Below the pieces are notes generated by a model. That model saw nothing but the letters and a program-made list of their open reading frames with translations, did no database searches and was not told the origin of the DNA. DNA of 64,000 bases from an uncultured Lachnospiraceae bacterium (GTDB lineage: Bacteria > Bacillota > Clostridia > Lachnospirales > Lachnospiraceae): NCBI GenBank assembly GCA_944381515.1, contig CALWLM010000022.1:34215-98214 (forward strand). Reading direction: 5' to 3'. This document shows, one piece after another, positions 43,672-52,779 of this stretch (the first letter of the stretch is position 1; each line of letters starts with the position of its first letter). Both the position numbers and the translations under genes were made by a program.

Positions 43672-44325
43672 TTACAGCTCTCTCTCGCTTCTGTGCTCTC
43701 CCGTGATCGAAAACTCCACCCACTCCGCAATATTGGTGGCATGGTCGCCGATACGCTCGAAATACTTGGCGATCATCAAAAGGTCCATAGCCCACTCGCC
43801 GTTGGCCATATTCTGACCGATCAGACGGATCAATTCTGCCTTTACCTCGTCAAAGAGCTTATCTACCACATCGTCGTAAGCAATAACGGCTTTGGCCCCT
43901 TCCAGATCCTTGCGCACATAGGCCTCCACGCTGTCGGTAACCATTTTGCTGGTGGCCTTTCCCATCTCCTCCAGGGGAATATTGGGCATGGTCACCGGCC
44001 GGTTCTCCATCACCAGAATCTCGGCGATATCCGCCGCCTGGTCTCCGATTCTCTCCATGTCGGTAATCATCTTAAGGGCAGAGGAAATCTGCCGCAGATC
44101 TCTGGCCACAGGCTGCTGCTGCAGGAGAAGCTTCAGACACAAAGCTTCGATATTTTTCTCCTGCTGATTGACCTCCTCATCCTGGGCCATAATCTGGGCT
44201 GCCAGCCCGCTGTCGCCCTCCACCAGAGCCTTCACGGCCCCGGCGATAGCTCTCTCGCACAAAGAGCCCATCTGGATCATCTCCGCATTCAACTGCGCCA
44301 GCTGCGCGTCAAATCTGTTTCTCAT
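43672..44325 (-). CDS. phoU: Phosphate signalling protein PhoU
   Basis: 217 residues made of two three-helix PhoU repeats. The metal-binding consensus is visible as DMERIGDQAADIAEI in the first repeat and FERIGDHATNIAEW in the second. It couples the Pst transporter to PhoR and limits phosphate uptake. The start at 44325 has GGAGG upstream and lies one base after pstB ends. Confidence 0.95.
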   Translation of the reverse strand: MRNRFDAQLAQLNAEMIQMGSLCERAIAGAVKALVEGDSGLAAQIMAQDEEVNQQEKNIEALCLKLLLQQQPVARDLRQISSALKMITDMERIGDQAADIAEILVMENRPVTMPNIPLEEMGKATSKMVTDSVEAYVRKDLEGAKAVIAYDDVVDKLFDEVKAELIRLIGQNMANGEWAMDLLMIAKYFERIGDHATNIAEWVEFSITGEHRSEREL

Positions 44326-44326
44326 A

Positions 44327-45076
44327 TCAGCCAAACCTCCCTGTAATATAATCCTCTGTCCTCTTATCCTCCGGCATCGAGAACATTTTCTCCGTATCGC
44401 CAAACTCGATTACCTCTCCCAGGAGGAAGAAGGCCGTCTTGTCGGAAATACGAGCCGCCTGCTGCATATTGTGCGTTACCATGATAATAGTATAATCCTT
44501 CTTGAGTTCCACGGCAAGGTCTTCTATCTTGGAGGTGGAAATCGGGTCCAGAGCGGAGGTAGGCTCATCCATCAAAAGGACCTCGGGCTGCACGGCCAGA
44601 GCTCTTGCGATGCAGAGTCTCTGCTGCTGTCCGCCGGACATACCCAGAGCGCTCTTTTTGAGACGATCCTTGGTCTCTTCCCAGATGGCCGCATCCCGCA
44701 GCGATTTCTCCACAATATCGTCAAGCTTTGCCTTGGAGCGGATCCCGTGAGTACGAGGGCCGTAGGCTACGTTGTCATAGATACTCATGGGGAAGGGATT
44801 GGGCTTCTGAAACACCATGCCCACCCGCTTTCTGAGAAGGTTCACATCCATGTTTCCGTAGATATCCTCGCCGTCCAGAGTCACCGTACCGGTGATTTTG
44901 CAGCCCTCCACCAGATCGTTCATCCGGTTCAAAGACTTGATCAGCGTGGATTTGCCGCAGCCGGAAGGGCCGATAAAGGCCGTAATTTCATTGGCCGGCA
45001 GCCTCAGGTTGACATTCTTTAAGGCTTTGAAGTCGCCATAGTACAGATCCAGGTTTTCTATTACAAACTTATCCAT
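44327..45076 (-). CDS. pstB: Phosphate ABC transporter ATP-binding protein
   Basis: 249 residues. Walker [10 protein letters not shown] is near 33-41, the signature [16 protein letters not shown] near 145, Walker [16 protein letters not shown] near 165, and the His switch VTHNMQQA near 198. It is the ATPase of the PstSCAB importer. It is 4 bases from pstA and adjoins phoU. Confidence 0.96.
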   Translation of the reverse strand: MDKFVIENLDLYYGDFKALKNVNLRLPANEITAFIGPSGCGKSTLIKSLNRMNDLVEGCKITGTVTLDGEDIYGNMDVNLLRKRVGMVFQKPNPFPMSIYDNVAYGPRTHGIRSKAKLDDIVEKSLRDAAIWEETKDRLKKSALGMSGGQQQRLCIARALAVQPEVLLMDEPTSALDPISTSKIEDLAVELKKDYTIIMVTHNMQQAARISDKTAFFLLGEVIEFGDTEKMFSMPEDKRTEDYITGRFG

Positions 45077-45080
45077 TTTT

Positions 45081-45986
45081 TCATCCTTTCGTCAAACGTT
45101 TTGCGACAAAGCTGGCCAGGGCATTGATGCCCACTACGATAATCAGCAGAACCACAGCCGTAGCGTAAGCCTGATCGATATAGAGCCCCTCTCGGGACAG
45201 GGAATACATATGCAGCGCCAGGGTTCGGGTGGAATCAAAGACACTGCTCGGAATCTCAGCCACCGTACCGGAGGTGTACATCAGCGCCGCCGTCTCTCCG
45301 ACGATACGACCGATGGCCAGAATGACGCCGGCCAAAATGCCGGGCACGGCCGACGGCAGGATAATTGAAAATACGGTACGAAGCTTTCCCGCTCCCAGAC
45401 CAAAGCTGCCCTCACGATAGGAATCCGGTACGGCCTTGAGAGCCTCTTCCGTCTGACGCATTATCAGCGGCAGCACCATGATGGCTACGGTAAAGGCGCC
45501 GGCAAGCAGAGAATTGCCCCATCCCAGACCGCTCTTGTAGACGAACAGCAGCATACCAAACAGACCATATACTATAGAAGGAATACCGGACAAGGTCTCC
45601 GCAGTAATGCGGATCACTCCCACCAGCTTATTGCCGCGGCTGGCATATTCCACCAGATAGATTGCCGCAAAGATACCGATCGGACCGGCAATCACCAAAG
45701 CCAGCGCCACCATCAGAATCGTATTGATGATGGACGGCATCATGGATACGTTCTCTGAGTTATACTCCCAGGCAAACAGTTCCGGTGTCAGATTCGGCAG
45801 GCCCTGCACCAGAATATAGCCAATGATAAAAACCAGAATAAACACGGTAATGACAGCAGCCAGACAGACCAGTAAAAACAGGATAAGCGAAAGCGGCTGC
45901 GTCCGATAAGATTTGAGTCTGTCTTTCAGGCTGACGCGGTTAATCGCCCGGATCTGCGTTACCTCAGCCCCTTTTTCCTTACTCAT
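45081..45986 (-). CDS. pstA: Phosphate ABC transporter permease PstA
   Basis: 301 residues with six membrane segments. The cytoplasmic EAA loop reads [37 protein letters not shown] and [15 protein letters not shown] are typical of PstA. The start overlaps the pstC stop (ATGA). Confidence 0.94.
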   Translation of the reverse strand: MSKEKGAEVTQIRAINRVSLKDRLKSYRTQPLSLILFLLVCLAAVITVFILVFIIGYILVQGLPNLTPELFAWEYNSENVSMMPSIINTILMVALALVIAGPIGIFAAIYLVEYASRGNKLVGVIRITAETLSGIPSIVYGLFGMLLFVYKSGLGWGNSLLAGAFTVAIMVLPLIMRQTEEALKAVPDSYREGSFGLGAGKLRTVFSIILPSAVPGILAGVILAIGRIVGETAALMYTSGTVAEIPSSVFDSTRTLALHMYSLSREGLYIDQAYATAVVLLIIVVGINALASFVAKRLTKG

Positions 45987-46837
45987 GCTCTCTCTCCCTT
46001 CTTAAGCAGCGACAGCGCCAGATTAATAATCAGAATAAAGACAAACAGCACAACGCCGGTAGCAATCAGCGCTTCTCTGTGCAGACCCGACGCATAGCCC
46101 ATCTCCAAAACGATATTGGCCGTCATGGTACGCACGCCCTTTAACAGTCCTTCCGGCATACGGGCCTGATTGCCGGCCACCATAATCACGGCCATGGTCT
46201 CACCGATGGCGCGGCCGATTCCCAGTACCACGCCCGTAAGCACGCCGGACTTGGCTGCGGGAAGAGTGGCGAAAAAGACGCTTCTCTCATGGGTGGCGCC
46301 CAGAGCCAGAGATCCTTCGTAGTAACTGTTGGGCACCGCCCGAATCGCCGCTTCAGAAGTTGTAATAATGGTGGGCAAAATCATAATGCCAAGAAGCAGA
46401 CAGGCTGTCAGCATCACATCGCCGCTGCTTAAGTGAAATGCCTGACGAATCAGCGGTATGATTACCACCATACCAAAAAAGCCGTATACAACGGAAGGAA
46501 TACCTGCCAGCAGCTCCACGGCAGGCTTCAGAATACTATATAATTTGGCAGGACAAAAACGAGCCATGAAAATGGCAGTCAGCAGGCCGATGGGCACACC
46601 CACTACGATGGCGCCAGCCGTCACATAGATGCTGCCCAGAATCATCGGGAAGATCCCGTAAATATCATTTCCGGGGCGCCAGGTCTGTCCCAGCAAAAAA
46701 TTCCCTACGCCGATCTCATTAATAGCCGGCACACCGTTGGCAAAAAGGAAGACACAGATCAGTGCCACTGCCAGGATCGATGCACAGGCCGCAATCAGAA
46801 AGACGATTTTCATAAAGGTTTCTCTGAAATTTTTCAT
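45983..46837 (-). CDS. pstC: Phosphate ABC transporter permease PstC
   Basis: 284 residues with six membrane segments. FLLGQTWRPGNDIYGIFPMILGS, ELLAGIPSVVYGFFGM, AIRAVPNSYYEGSLALGAT and GRAIGETMAVIMVAGN are PstC landmarks. The start at 46837 is chosen because GGAG is nine bases upstream; the in-frame ATG at 46852 has poor spacing. It overlaps pstA and is separated from pstS by a stem-loop. Confidence 0.93.
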   Translation of the reverse strand: MKNFRETFMKIVFLIAACASILAVALICVFLFANGVPAINEIGVGNFLLGQTWRPGNDIYGIFPMILGSIYVTAGAIVVGVPIGLLTAIFMARFCPAKLYSILKPAVELLAGIPSVVYGFFGMVVIIPLIRQAFHLSSGDVMLTACLLLGIMILPTIITTSEAAIRAVPNSYYEGSLALGATHERSVFFATLPAAKSGVLTGVVLGIGRAIGETMAVIMVAGNQARMPEGLLKGVRTMTANIVLEMGYASGLHREALIATGVVLFVFILIINLALSLLKKGERA

Positions 46838-46864
46838 ACTTCTATTCTCCATGGACCTTTATCC

Positions 46865-46905
46865 GTAAGAAGGGCCAGACGACGCTACGCCAGGCCCTTT
46901 CTTAC
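46865..46905 (-). terminator. Intercistronic stem-loop between pstS and pstC
   Basis: GTAAGAAGGGCC pairs with GGCCCTTTCTTAC (one bulge). No T run follows on the minus strand, so it is more likely a partial terminator or 3' stabiliser that keeps pstS mRNA in excess over the permease genes. Confidence 0.55.
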
Positions 46906-46938
46906 GTCTATCCTATTGTATTGTGTTACGGATTAGGA

Positions 46939-47901
46939 TTACTGTACCTCGCTCCAGGTGGTCACTTCACCCGTGTAAATCTGCATCACCTGCTCGGAGG
47001 TCAGGTCGGAAACCGGGTTTTCCAGGTTTACGATCACAGCGATGCCGTCCATAGCGATGGTGGTGCCGGTCAGAGAAGAAAGCTCCTCATCTTTCAGATC
47101 ACGGGAAGCCATACCGATATCGCAGCTGCCCTCCATGGCCAGATTCATACCGGTGGTGGAATCGCTCTCCTGAATCTGGATGTCCACATCGGCATTCAGA
47201 GCCTCATAAGCCTCAGCCAGCTTCTCCATTACAGGAGTTACGGAAGAGGAACCAGCCACTACAACCGTGCCGGACAGGCCGCTGGCCGTGTAAGCCTCGC
47301 CCTCAGCAACAGAGATGTAACCCTCTTCGCTGATCACTGCCTGGCCGTCAGCGCTCATGATGTAGTTGATGAAATCCTGAGCAACCTCGCTCACCTCGCT
47401 GCCAGTAGCAATGTTGAAAGGTCTGGACACAGCGTAGGTGCCGTTCGACACATTCTCAACCGTAGCTTCCACGCCGTCGATAGCCACAGCCTTTACAACA
47501 GTGTCATCCATGGAACCCATGGAGATGTAGCCGATAGCGTAAGGGTTGTTCTGCACAGCGGTCATCATAACGGAGGTGCTGTTGTTAACGGAGGCATCCA
47601 GGGTGGTCATATCCACCGTTTCGCCGCTCTCGTCTTCCTGCTCGATTCCCATCAGCTCTACGAAAGCGCTTCTGGTGCCGGAACCGTCCTCACGGGTGTT
47701 TACGCTGATTGCCATCGTGGTGTCAAAGTTGCTGGCCGCCTCAGTGGCAGGAGCCTCGGTCTCCTCGCCGCCGGCTGCCGTCGTGCTCTCCGTGCCGGCT
47801 GCCGTCGTAGGAGCTGCCGTCGTCTCATCGCTGCCGCTGGAGCAGGCTGCCAGAGACATTACCATAGCTGCTGCCAGCAGAATGCTTAATACCTTTTTCA
47901 T
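46939..47901 (-). CDS. pstS: Phosphate-binding lipoprotein PstS, circularly permuted
   Basis: 320 residues. A lipoprotein signal ends SLAAC (Cys20), followed by a Thr/Ala/Glu-rich linker to about 57. The block normally found in the second half of PstS comes first: SVNTREDGSGTRSAF at 66-80, then SVMMTAVQNNPYAIGYIS and a QDFINYIMSADGQ helix near 185. The normal first half follows: VVVAGSSSVTPVMEKLAE near 213-230, ESDSTTGMNLAMEGSCDIG at 245-263, and DGIAVIVN through YTGEVTTW at the very end. Both phosphate-binding loops are kept, so it should fold and bind phosphate as a permuted type-II binding protein. It is first in the pst operon and has AAGGAG upstream. Confidence 0.88.
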   Translation of the reverse strand: MKKVLSILLAAAMVMSLAACSSGSDETTAAPTTAAGTESTTAAGGEETEAPATEAASNFDTTMAISVNTREDGSGTRSAFVELMGIEQEDESGETVDMTTLDASVNNSTSVMMTAVQNNPYAIGYISMGSMDDTVVKAVAIDGVEATVENVSNGTYAVSRPFNIATGSEVSEVAQDFINYIMSADGQAVISEEGYISVAEGEAYTASGLSGTVVVAGSSSVTPVMEKLAEAYEALNADVDIQIQESDSTTGMNLAMEGSCDIGMASRDLKDEELSSLTGTTIAMDGIAVIVNLENPVSDLTSEQVMQIYTGEVTTWSEVQ

Positions 47902-48004
47902 AGAAATTACTCTCCTTTTTGTCTTGTTTCTTTTCTGTATTTATGTACTTATTTCGTACAGTCAGAAAGATACAGGAGAAATGTAAAGAACGAAAGAGAG
48001 CTTT

Positions 48005-48042
48005 TGTAAAATCTATGTAAAATATGAATTTTTCTATGTAAA
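48005..48042 (-). promoter_or_regulatory. Pho-box-like TTTACA array upstream of pstS
   Basis: TTTACA on the minus strand at 48037-48042, 48016-48021 and 48005-48010. Spacings are 21 and 11 bases, that is, 11-base helical phase with one degenerate unit between; another copy lies at 47982-47987. This matches the Gram-positive PhoP/PhoB box of TT(A/T)ACA repeats, about 110 bases upstream of pstS. The promoter -10 is not clear. Confidence 0.65.
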
Positions 48043-48056
48043 GTCCCCCATGCCCC

Positions 48057-49076
48057 CTAAAAAGTCGACAGCAGAAGCTCCGTCAGCCCTTCGGCCGTTA
48101 ATCCATGAAAATACTCCTCCACCTCCGTCTCAGCCAAATGCCGCAGCAGAGCCTGCCGCTCCAAAGGACAGCCGGTCAGTCCCCTCGCCAGCTCTTTGGT
48201 ATCCCGATTTCCAAAGTAATCTCCGTAAAAGGAAAGCTCTGCAATTTTTCCCTCCTTCACCACAATAAAGGCCTCGATCTGTCCGCAGCCCTCCACCCGT
48301 CTTTTTTTGCGCACGGTAAAACGAGGGGATGCTCCATAATTCCATTCCCACCGGCCGTATTTCTCCCGGCGTATCTCTTCCGCCCGCTCCAGCTCCTTCG
48401 CGGTAAAAACATGCCGCTCCATGGGTCTTTCCTCCTCCATGGACTCCACGAGAAAACGGGTGAATTCCTCCAGAGAAATATCCTGCCGCAGATAGTCCCG
48501 GATATTGGTAACGCGGCTTCTTACGGATTTGACACCCTTAGATTGGATTTTGTCGGCAGATACCCGCAGGCATTGCGACAGCACCGCGAGATTCGAATCA
48601 AACATCAGCGTGCCGTGATGCAGAATTCTGCCGCCCTTTATATACTGGGAATTGCCGGAGAATTTCTTCCCGTCAATGGTGATATCGTTGCGTCCGCCGA
48701 CCACGGCCTCCACCCCCAGCTTGCCCAGAGCCCTCGCCACCAGATAGCAGAACGCATGGAGATCCATCCGGGACAGCTCTCCTCCATCCACAATAAAAGT
48801 AAAGAGAAGATTGCCCAGGTCATGATAGACCGCTCCGCCGCCGGACATTCTTCTCACCACCTGAATGCCCTGTTCCTCCACATAGCTTTGATTGATCTCC
48901 TCCAGGGTATTCTGATTTTTGCCGACGACCGCGGCGTTTTTGTTCTGCCAGAGCATGAAATATTCGCAGTCCCGGTCCATTTCGTCAAAAACATACTGCT
49001 CCAGAGCCAGATTGAAGGCTGCGTCCGTGCTGGGAGACTTTAAATACACCATTTTCTTTTTCATCCGGCTGTTCAT
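48057..49076 (-). CDS. lplA: Lipoate--protein ligase A
   Basis: 339 residues. It activates free lipoate with ATP and attaches it to acyl-carrier domains (GcvH, E2 subunits). The catalytic domain has RRMSGGGAVYHDLGNLLFTF near 75-95, the lysine motif KFSGNSQYIKGGRILHHGTL near 135-155, and a small C-terminal domain (about 250-339). The first ATG overlaps the stop of the cyclo-ligase gene, suggesting coupling; no lipoyl-enzyme genes are adjacent. Confidence 0.93.
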   Translation of the reverse strand: MNSRMKKKMVYLKSPSTDAAFNLALEQYVFDEMDRDCEYFMLWQNKNAAVVGKNQNTLEEINQSYVEEQGIQVVRRMSGGGAVYHDLGNLLFTFIVDGGELSRMDLHAFCYLVARALGKLGVEAVVGGRNDITIDGKKFSGNSQYIKGGRILHHGTLMFDSNLAVLSQCLRVSADKIQSKGVKSVRSRVTNIRDYLRQDISLEEFTRFLVESMEEERPMERHVFTAKELERAEEIRREKYGRWEWNYGASPRFTVRKKRRVEGCGQIEAFIVVKEGKIAELSFYGDYFGNRDTKELARGLTGCPLERQALLRHLAETEVEEYFHGLTAEGLTELLLSTF

Positions 49077-49624
49077 CCGATTATTCTCTCCTCCGTCACT
49101 ACTCCATCCGCCATAATGTCAAAAACCTCCGCCGGCACGGAAGAATATATCTGATATTCAAAGACAACCGCATACTTTACCGGCATGGGATTCTGCTCCA
49201 GGTAACGGTCGTAATGGCCGCCGCCCCGCCCGATCCGGTGAAGCTTTTTGTCCACCGCCACTGCCGGCATCAAAAACAGAGGCCGCTCGCCCCGCACCAG
49301 CCGTCCGCTCAAGGGCTCCCGGATTCCCAGATGGCTGACCTTCACCTCCGAAAGATCCGTCAGCTCTTCAAACCGCAGGCCGGTTCCCATCACTCTGGGC
49401 ACAGCCACCTTCTTGCCCTGACGCCAGGCGTCCTCGATAAGCTCGTCTAACAGCACCTCTCCCCTGGTTCCCAGATAGGCGTATATCACATCCGCCCGCT
49501 GATAGGAGCGCAGGTTCCAGATCCTCTCGCAGACCTGGCGGCTCTTCATCCGCCACTCCTCAATTCCCATGGCCGCCCGTTTTCTCTTGATTTCCTCACG
49601 TATCTCTCTCTTGGTCATCTGCAT
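49073..49624 (-). CDS. fthC: 5-formyltetrahydrofolate cyclo-ligase
   Basis: 183 residues. It converts 5-formyl-THF to 5,10-methenyl-THF with ATP. The basic N-terminal KREIREEIKRKRAAM, YLGTRGEVLLDELI, LFLMPAVAVDKKLHRIGRG and GGHYDRYL substrate/ATP loop are typical. AGGAGG nine bases upstream sets the start at 49624. It overlaps the helicase gene by 29 bases and lplA by four. Confidence 0.92.
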   Translation of the reverse strand: MQMTKREIREEIKRKRAAMGIEEWRMKSRQVCERIWNLRSYQRADVIYAYLGTRGEVLLDELIEDAWRQGKKVAVPRVMGTGLRFEELTDLSEVKVSHLGIREPLSGRLVRGERPLFLMPAVAVDKKLHRIGRGGGHYDRYLEQNPMPVKYAVVFEYQIYSSVPAEVFDIMADGVVTEERIIG

Positions 49625-52013
49625 GATCCGCATCCTCCTGTATCCGCATACTGTCTCGCCTGCTCCAGAAATCTGCCAGCTGCGCGCCAAACCTCCTCCG
49701 GTCCGTAATCACACAGTCGTCCCATTCCCTGGGGAATAAGACCGCCGTCCCCTTCGTCAGAAAACGATCGTCCAGCAGGACAATAACCCCCTCGTCCCGG
49801 GCAGTGCGAATCACCCGTCCCGCTGCCTGGAGCACCTTGTTCATCCCCGGATAGCGATAGGCAAAATCAAAGCCGTCTTTGCCCGCATCCTCGTAAAACT
49901 GCCGCAAAATTTCCCGTTCCGTACACACCTGCGGAATACCGGTGCCCACGATCGCCGCTCCAATCAGCCGCTCCCCCACCAGATCGATTCCTTCTGAAAA
50001 AATTCCGCCCATCACGCAAAAACCCACCAGGGTTTCGCCGGAGGCCGTCCGCGAAAAGGCTGCCAGAAACTCTTCCCGCTCCTCCTCCCGCATTCCTGAC
50101 GACTGCATCTGGATTCTGAAGGGCAGCTCCCCCTCCTCTCCGGCCGCCTCCAGCACGCCCTGCATAAAAGCATAGGAAGGGAAAAACACCAGATAATTGC
50201 CGCTCCTTGCCGCCGCCATAGTCCGAATGTACTCATAGATCCGTCCATATTCCGAGGGGCCTCTGCGGCTGTAGCGGCTGCTCACATCTCTGGCCGCCGC
50301 CAGAAAACGCCGCTGCCGGTCAAAGGGCGACAGAGCATAGATGGCATAGTCCTCCTCGTCCCCACGCAAAAGCTCGCGATAATAAGGCATAGGAAGCAGG
50401 GTGGCAGAAAAAAACACCGTACTGTTGCCCTTGTCCAGACACTCACGCAGACAGCCCGCCGGATTGACGCACAGCTCCTTTAGCATAAAGCGTCCGTCGG
50501 GCAGAAGCTCCGTGTAAATGCGGTAGCTGTCGTCCACCCTCTCGCTGATGTTCAGGAAATGGCGAACTGCAAAATAAAACTCCCGATAGGTCTCGTTGCC
50601 GTCCATGGCTGTGCTGTTTTCCGCAAATTCCTGCATTTCTCCAAACAGCGCCAAAAGAGCCAGAGTAAAATGCCCCGCCGAAGGAAGAACTTTGTAGGTC
50701 TCGCACTCCCGCTTCAGCTCAAGGAGCAGCTGGTTGCAGCGAGACAGCTTCTGCGCCAGCTTTCTGCTGTGATCCTTCACCAGGCGGCGCACCTCCAGAA
50801 AGTCCTCCTTATAAAGAGAGGCGCTGTACATCTCCCGGGCCCGCTCCGCCAGATTGTGAGCCTCGTCCACCAGAAAAATGTAGTCCCCCGACACTCCATC
50901 TCCGAAGAATCTTTTGAGGTAAATATTGGGATCAAAAACGTAATTATAATCGCAGATTACCCCATCGGCCCAGGTGGTCAGATCCAGACACAATTCAAAA
51001 GGACAGACCCGATGCTCCCTGGCTGCCGCAAGAATTGTCTCCCGGTCGATCCGCCCCCCGTTCTCAATCAGCCCAAAAACCACGTCGTTAATTCGGTCGT
51101 AGTGTCCGGCCGCGTAGGGACAGCTGTCCGGATTGCAGTCCGGTTTGTCCAGTACGCACAGCTTATCCTTGGCCGTCACCGTCACCGTAAGGAAAACCAG
51201 CCCCTTACTTCGCAGAATCTCAAAGGCTTCCTCCGCCACCGTCCGGGTCACGGTCTTGGCCGTCAGATAAAAAATCTTGTCTCCATAGCCTTCCCCCATG
51301 GATTTGACTGCGGGAAACACAGCCGACATGGTTTTGCCGATGCCGGTAGGAGCCTGGATGAAAAGAGTCCTGCCCCGGCTGATCGTACGGTATACCGCCA
51401 CCGCCAGATCCCTCTGACCCTGGCGGTAGGGAAAAGGAAACTCCAGCCCCTCCATGGAGATACGGCGCTCCTTTCGGTGATAATACTGCCATATGGCCCA
51501 TTTGCCGTATTCCTCGGTGAGACTGTCAAACCAGGCAGTCAGCCGGTCCATCTCCCACTCCTCCTGAAACCGCACAATCTCCTCGCTCTCCAGATTGGCA
51601 TAGGTCATCTGGATGGACACCGCCTGCAGCTGCCTGTCCTTTCCGGCCATATAGGCATAGCACAGAGCCTGGGCCTTGTGAACCGGCACCGGTTCTGTGA
51701 GGCGCCTCACATCGTAGCAGACGCCCTTGATCTCGTCTACCGTCAGGCGTCCTTCCTCCTCAATAAGGCCGTCGGCCCTTCCCTCCACGCAGAGCATCAC
51801 GTCCCCTAAAGGCACAAGGCATTTGAGGCTGACCTCCGCCCGGTAGGAGGGCCCCATCTGCTTTTGAAGCTTCCGGTGCAGGCGTCCTCCCAGGAGCATG
51901 GCCTCTTTATCCCTCCCTACGCTCCGGCGGTTATCTATATCCCCGGAGCGCAGCGTAAATTCCACCAGATTCCGCACGGAGATGCGGACAAGATTTTCCT
52001 CTTTCTTTTCCAT
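49596..52013 (-). CDS. PD-(D/E)XK nuclease fused to XPD/DinG-like helicase
   Basis: 805 residues. The N-terminus (about 10-185) carries a RecB/Cas4-type nuclease pattern: His46 in GGRLHRKLQ, Asp81 in EGRADG, Glu94 and Lys96 in VDEIKG, then QxxxY (Gln115, Tyr119). A superfamily 2 helicase follows, with Walker A APTGIGKT at 221-228. Four cysteines between about 285 and 340 (LCVLDKPDCNPDSCPY and CPFELC) suit the XPD-type iron-sulfur cluster. VDEAHN (DEAH box) lies near 382 and QAAGRVIRT near the end. It is probably a 5'-3' DNA helicase-nuclease for repair or R-loop and replication-fork processing. It is coupled downstream to fthC. Confidence 0.85.
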   Translation of the reverse strand: MEKKEENLVRISVRNLVEFTLRSGDIDNRRSVGRDKEAMLLGGRLHRKLQKQMGPSYRAEVSLKCLVPLGDVMLCVEGRADGLIEEEGRLTVDEIKGVCYDVRRLTEPVPVHKAQALCYAYMAGKDRQLQAVSIQMTYANLESEEIVRFQEEWEMDRLTAWFDSLTEEYGKWAIWQYYHRKERRISMEGLEFPFPYRQGQRDLAVAVYRTISRGRTLFIQAPTGIGKTMSAVFPAVKSMGEGYGDKIFYLTAKTVTRTVAEEAFEILRSKGLVFLTVTVTAKDKLCVLDKPDCNPDSCPYAAGHYDRINDVVFGLIENGGRIDRETILAAAREHRVCPFELCLDLTTWADGVICDYNYVFDPNIYLKRFFGDGVSGDYIFLVDEAHNLAERAREMYSASLYKEDFLEVRRLVKDHSRKLAQKLSRCNQLLLELKRECETYKVLPSAGHFTLALLALFGEMQEFAENSTAMDGNETYREFYFAVRHFLNISERVDDSYRIYTELLPDGRFMLKELCVNPAGCLRECLDKGNSTVFFSATLLPMPYYRELLRGDEEDYAIYALSPFDRQRRFLAAARDVSSRYSRRGPSEYGRIYEYIRTMAAARSGNYLVFFPSYAFMQGVLEAAGEEGELPFRIQMQSSGMREEEREEFLAAFSRTASGETLVGFCVMGGIFSEGIDLVGERLIGAAIVGTGIPQVCTEREILRQFYEDAGKDGFDFAYRYPGMNKVLQAAGRVIRTARDEGVIVLLDDRFLTKGTAVLFPREWDDCVITDRRRFGAQLADFWSRRDSMRIQEDADHADDQERDT

Positions 52014-52014
52014 T

Positions 52015-52779
52015 TTATTTAATTTTCAGCCAGACCCGCATTACAAGCCCCGCCGGGAGGAGCTTGCCCGACCATCTCTTAAACTTGGTGTCCAGTCCCA
52101 GTACCGACAGATCTTTCCCCTTAGCGCTGTCCCGCAGGGCCTTTTTCACCACATCGCCAGCCTCATAAAGGGGCTTGAAATTATTGCAGGTATCGGGATT
52201 TTTCGTATCCTTGGCCACCTGGAAAAACTCTGTGCGCACATAACCCGGACAAACGCAGGTAACCGTAATTTTCCTGCTTTTAAGCTCCATATTAAGCGCC
52301 CGGGAAAAATGAACCACAAAAGCCTTGGTGGAGGCATACATATTAAACTCCGGCAGGGGCTGAAAAGCGGAGGCGGACCCCAGTATCAATACCCGGCCTC
52401 CCTCCTTCATATAAGGCAGAACCGCATAGGTGGCCCGCACCACAGCCTTGCAGTTCAGATCGATCATCTGGCTGATCTCCTCATCGGTGAGATCCCGATA
52501 GGTGCCATACTTACCAAAGCCCGAAGCATTTACCAGGATTTTTACATCCGGTTTCTGCTCCTTCAAGGCCTGTCCCAGCTCCTCAAAGCTCTCCTTCTTT
52601 GTCAGATCCAGGGCAAATATCCGCACCGGCGTCCGCAGCTTCTCCTGAAGCTCCTTCAGACGCTCCGCCCGTCTGGCAATAACCCAGAGCTCCTCCACCT
52701 CGCCGGCCTGCGCAATCTGTCTGGCAAACTCTCTTCCCATACCCGAGGACGCCCCGGTAACTATCGCTATTTTCATCAT
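52015..52779 (-). CDS. SDR family oxidoreductase
   Basis: 254 residues. A classical short-chain dehydrogenase with a GASSGMGREFA nucleotide loop near 9-19, NASGFGKYG, catalytic Ser in ILGSASAF, and Tyr/Lys in YASTKAF. CVCPGYVRTEFF follows the active site. Closest in style to the YqjQ/DltE-type SDRs; the substrate is unknown. The ATG overlaps the VanZ stop (ATGA), and it ends one base before the helicase gene begins, so all are co-transcribed. Confidence 0.85.
   Translation of the reverse strand: MMKIAIVTGASSGMGREFARQIAQAGEVEELWVIARRAERLKELQEKLRTPVRIFALDLTKKESFEELGQALKEQKPDVKILVNASGFGKYGTYRDLTDEEISQMIDLNCKAVVRATYAVLPYMKEGGRVLILGSASAFQPLPEFNMYASTKAFVVHFSRALNMELKSRKITVTCVCPGYVRTEFFQVAKDTKNPDTCNNFKPLYEAGDVVKKALRDSAKGKDLSVLGLDTKFKRWSGKLLPAGLVMRVWLKIK

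Noticed and set aside
46939..47901. PstS as a truncated or frameshifted pseudogene
   Set aside because: Although it ends where a normal PstS is mid-sequence, the missing half is present intact at the N-terminus and the frame is unbroken.
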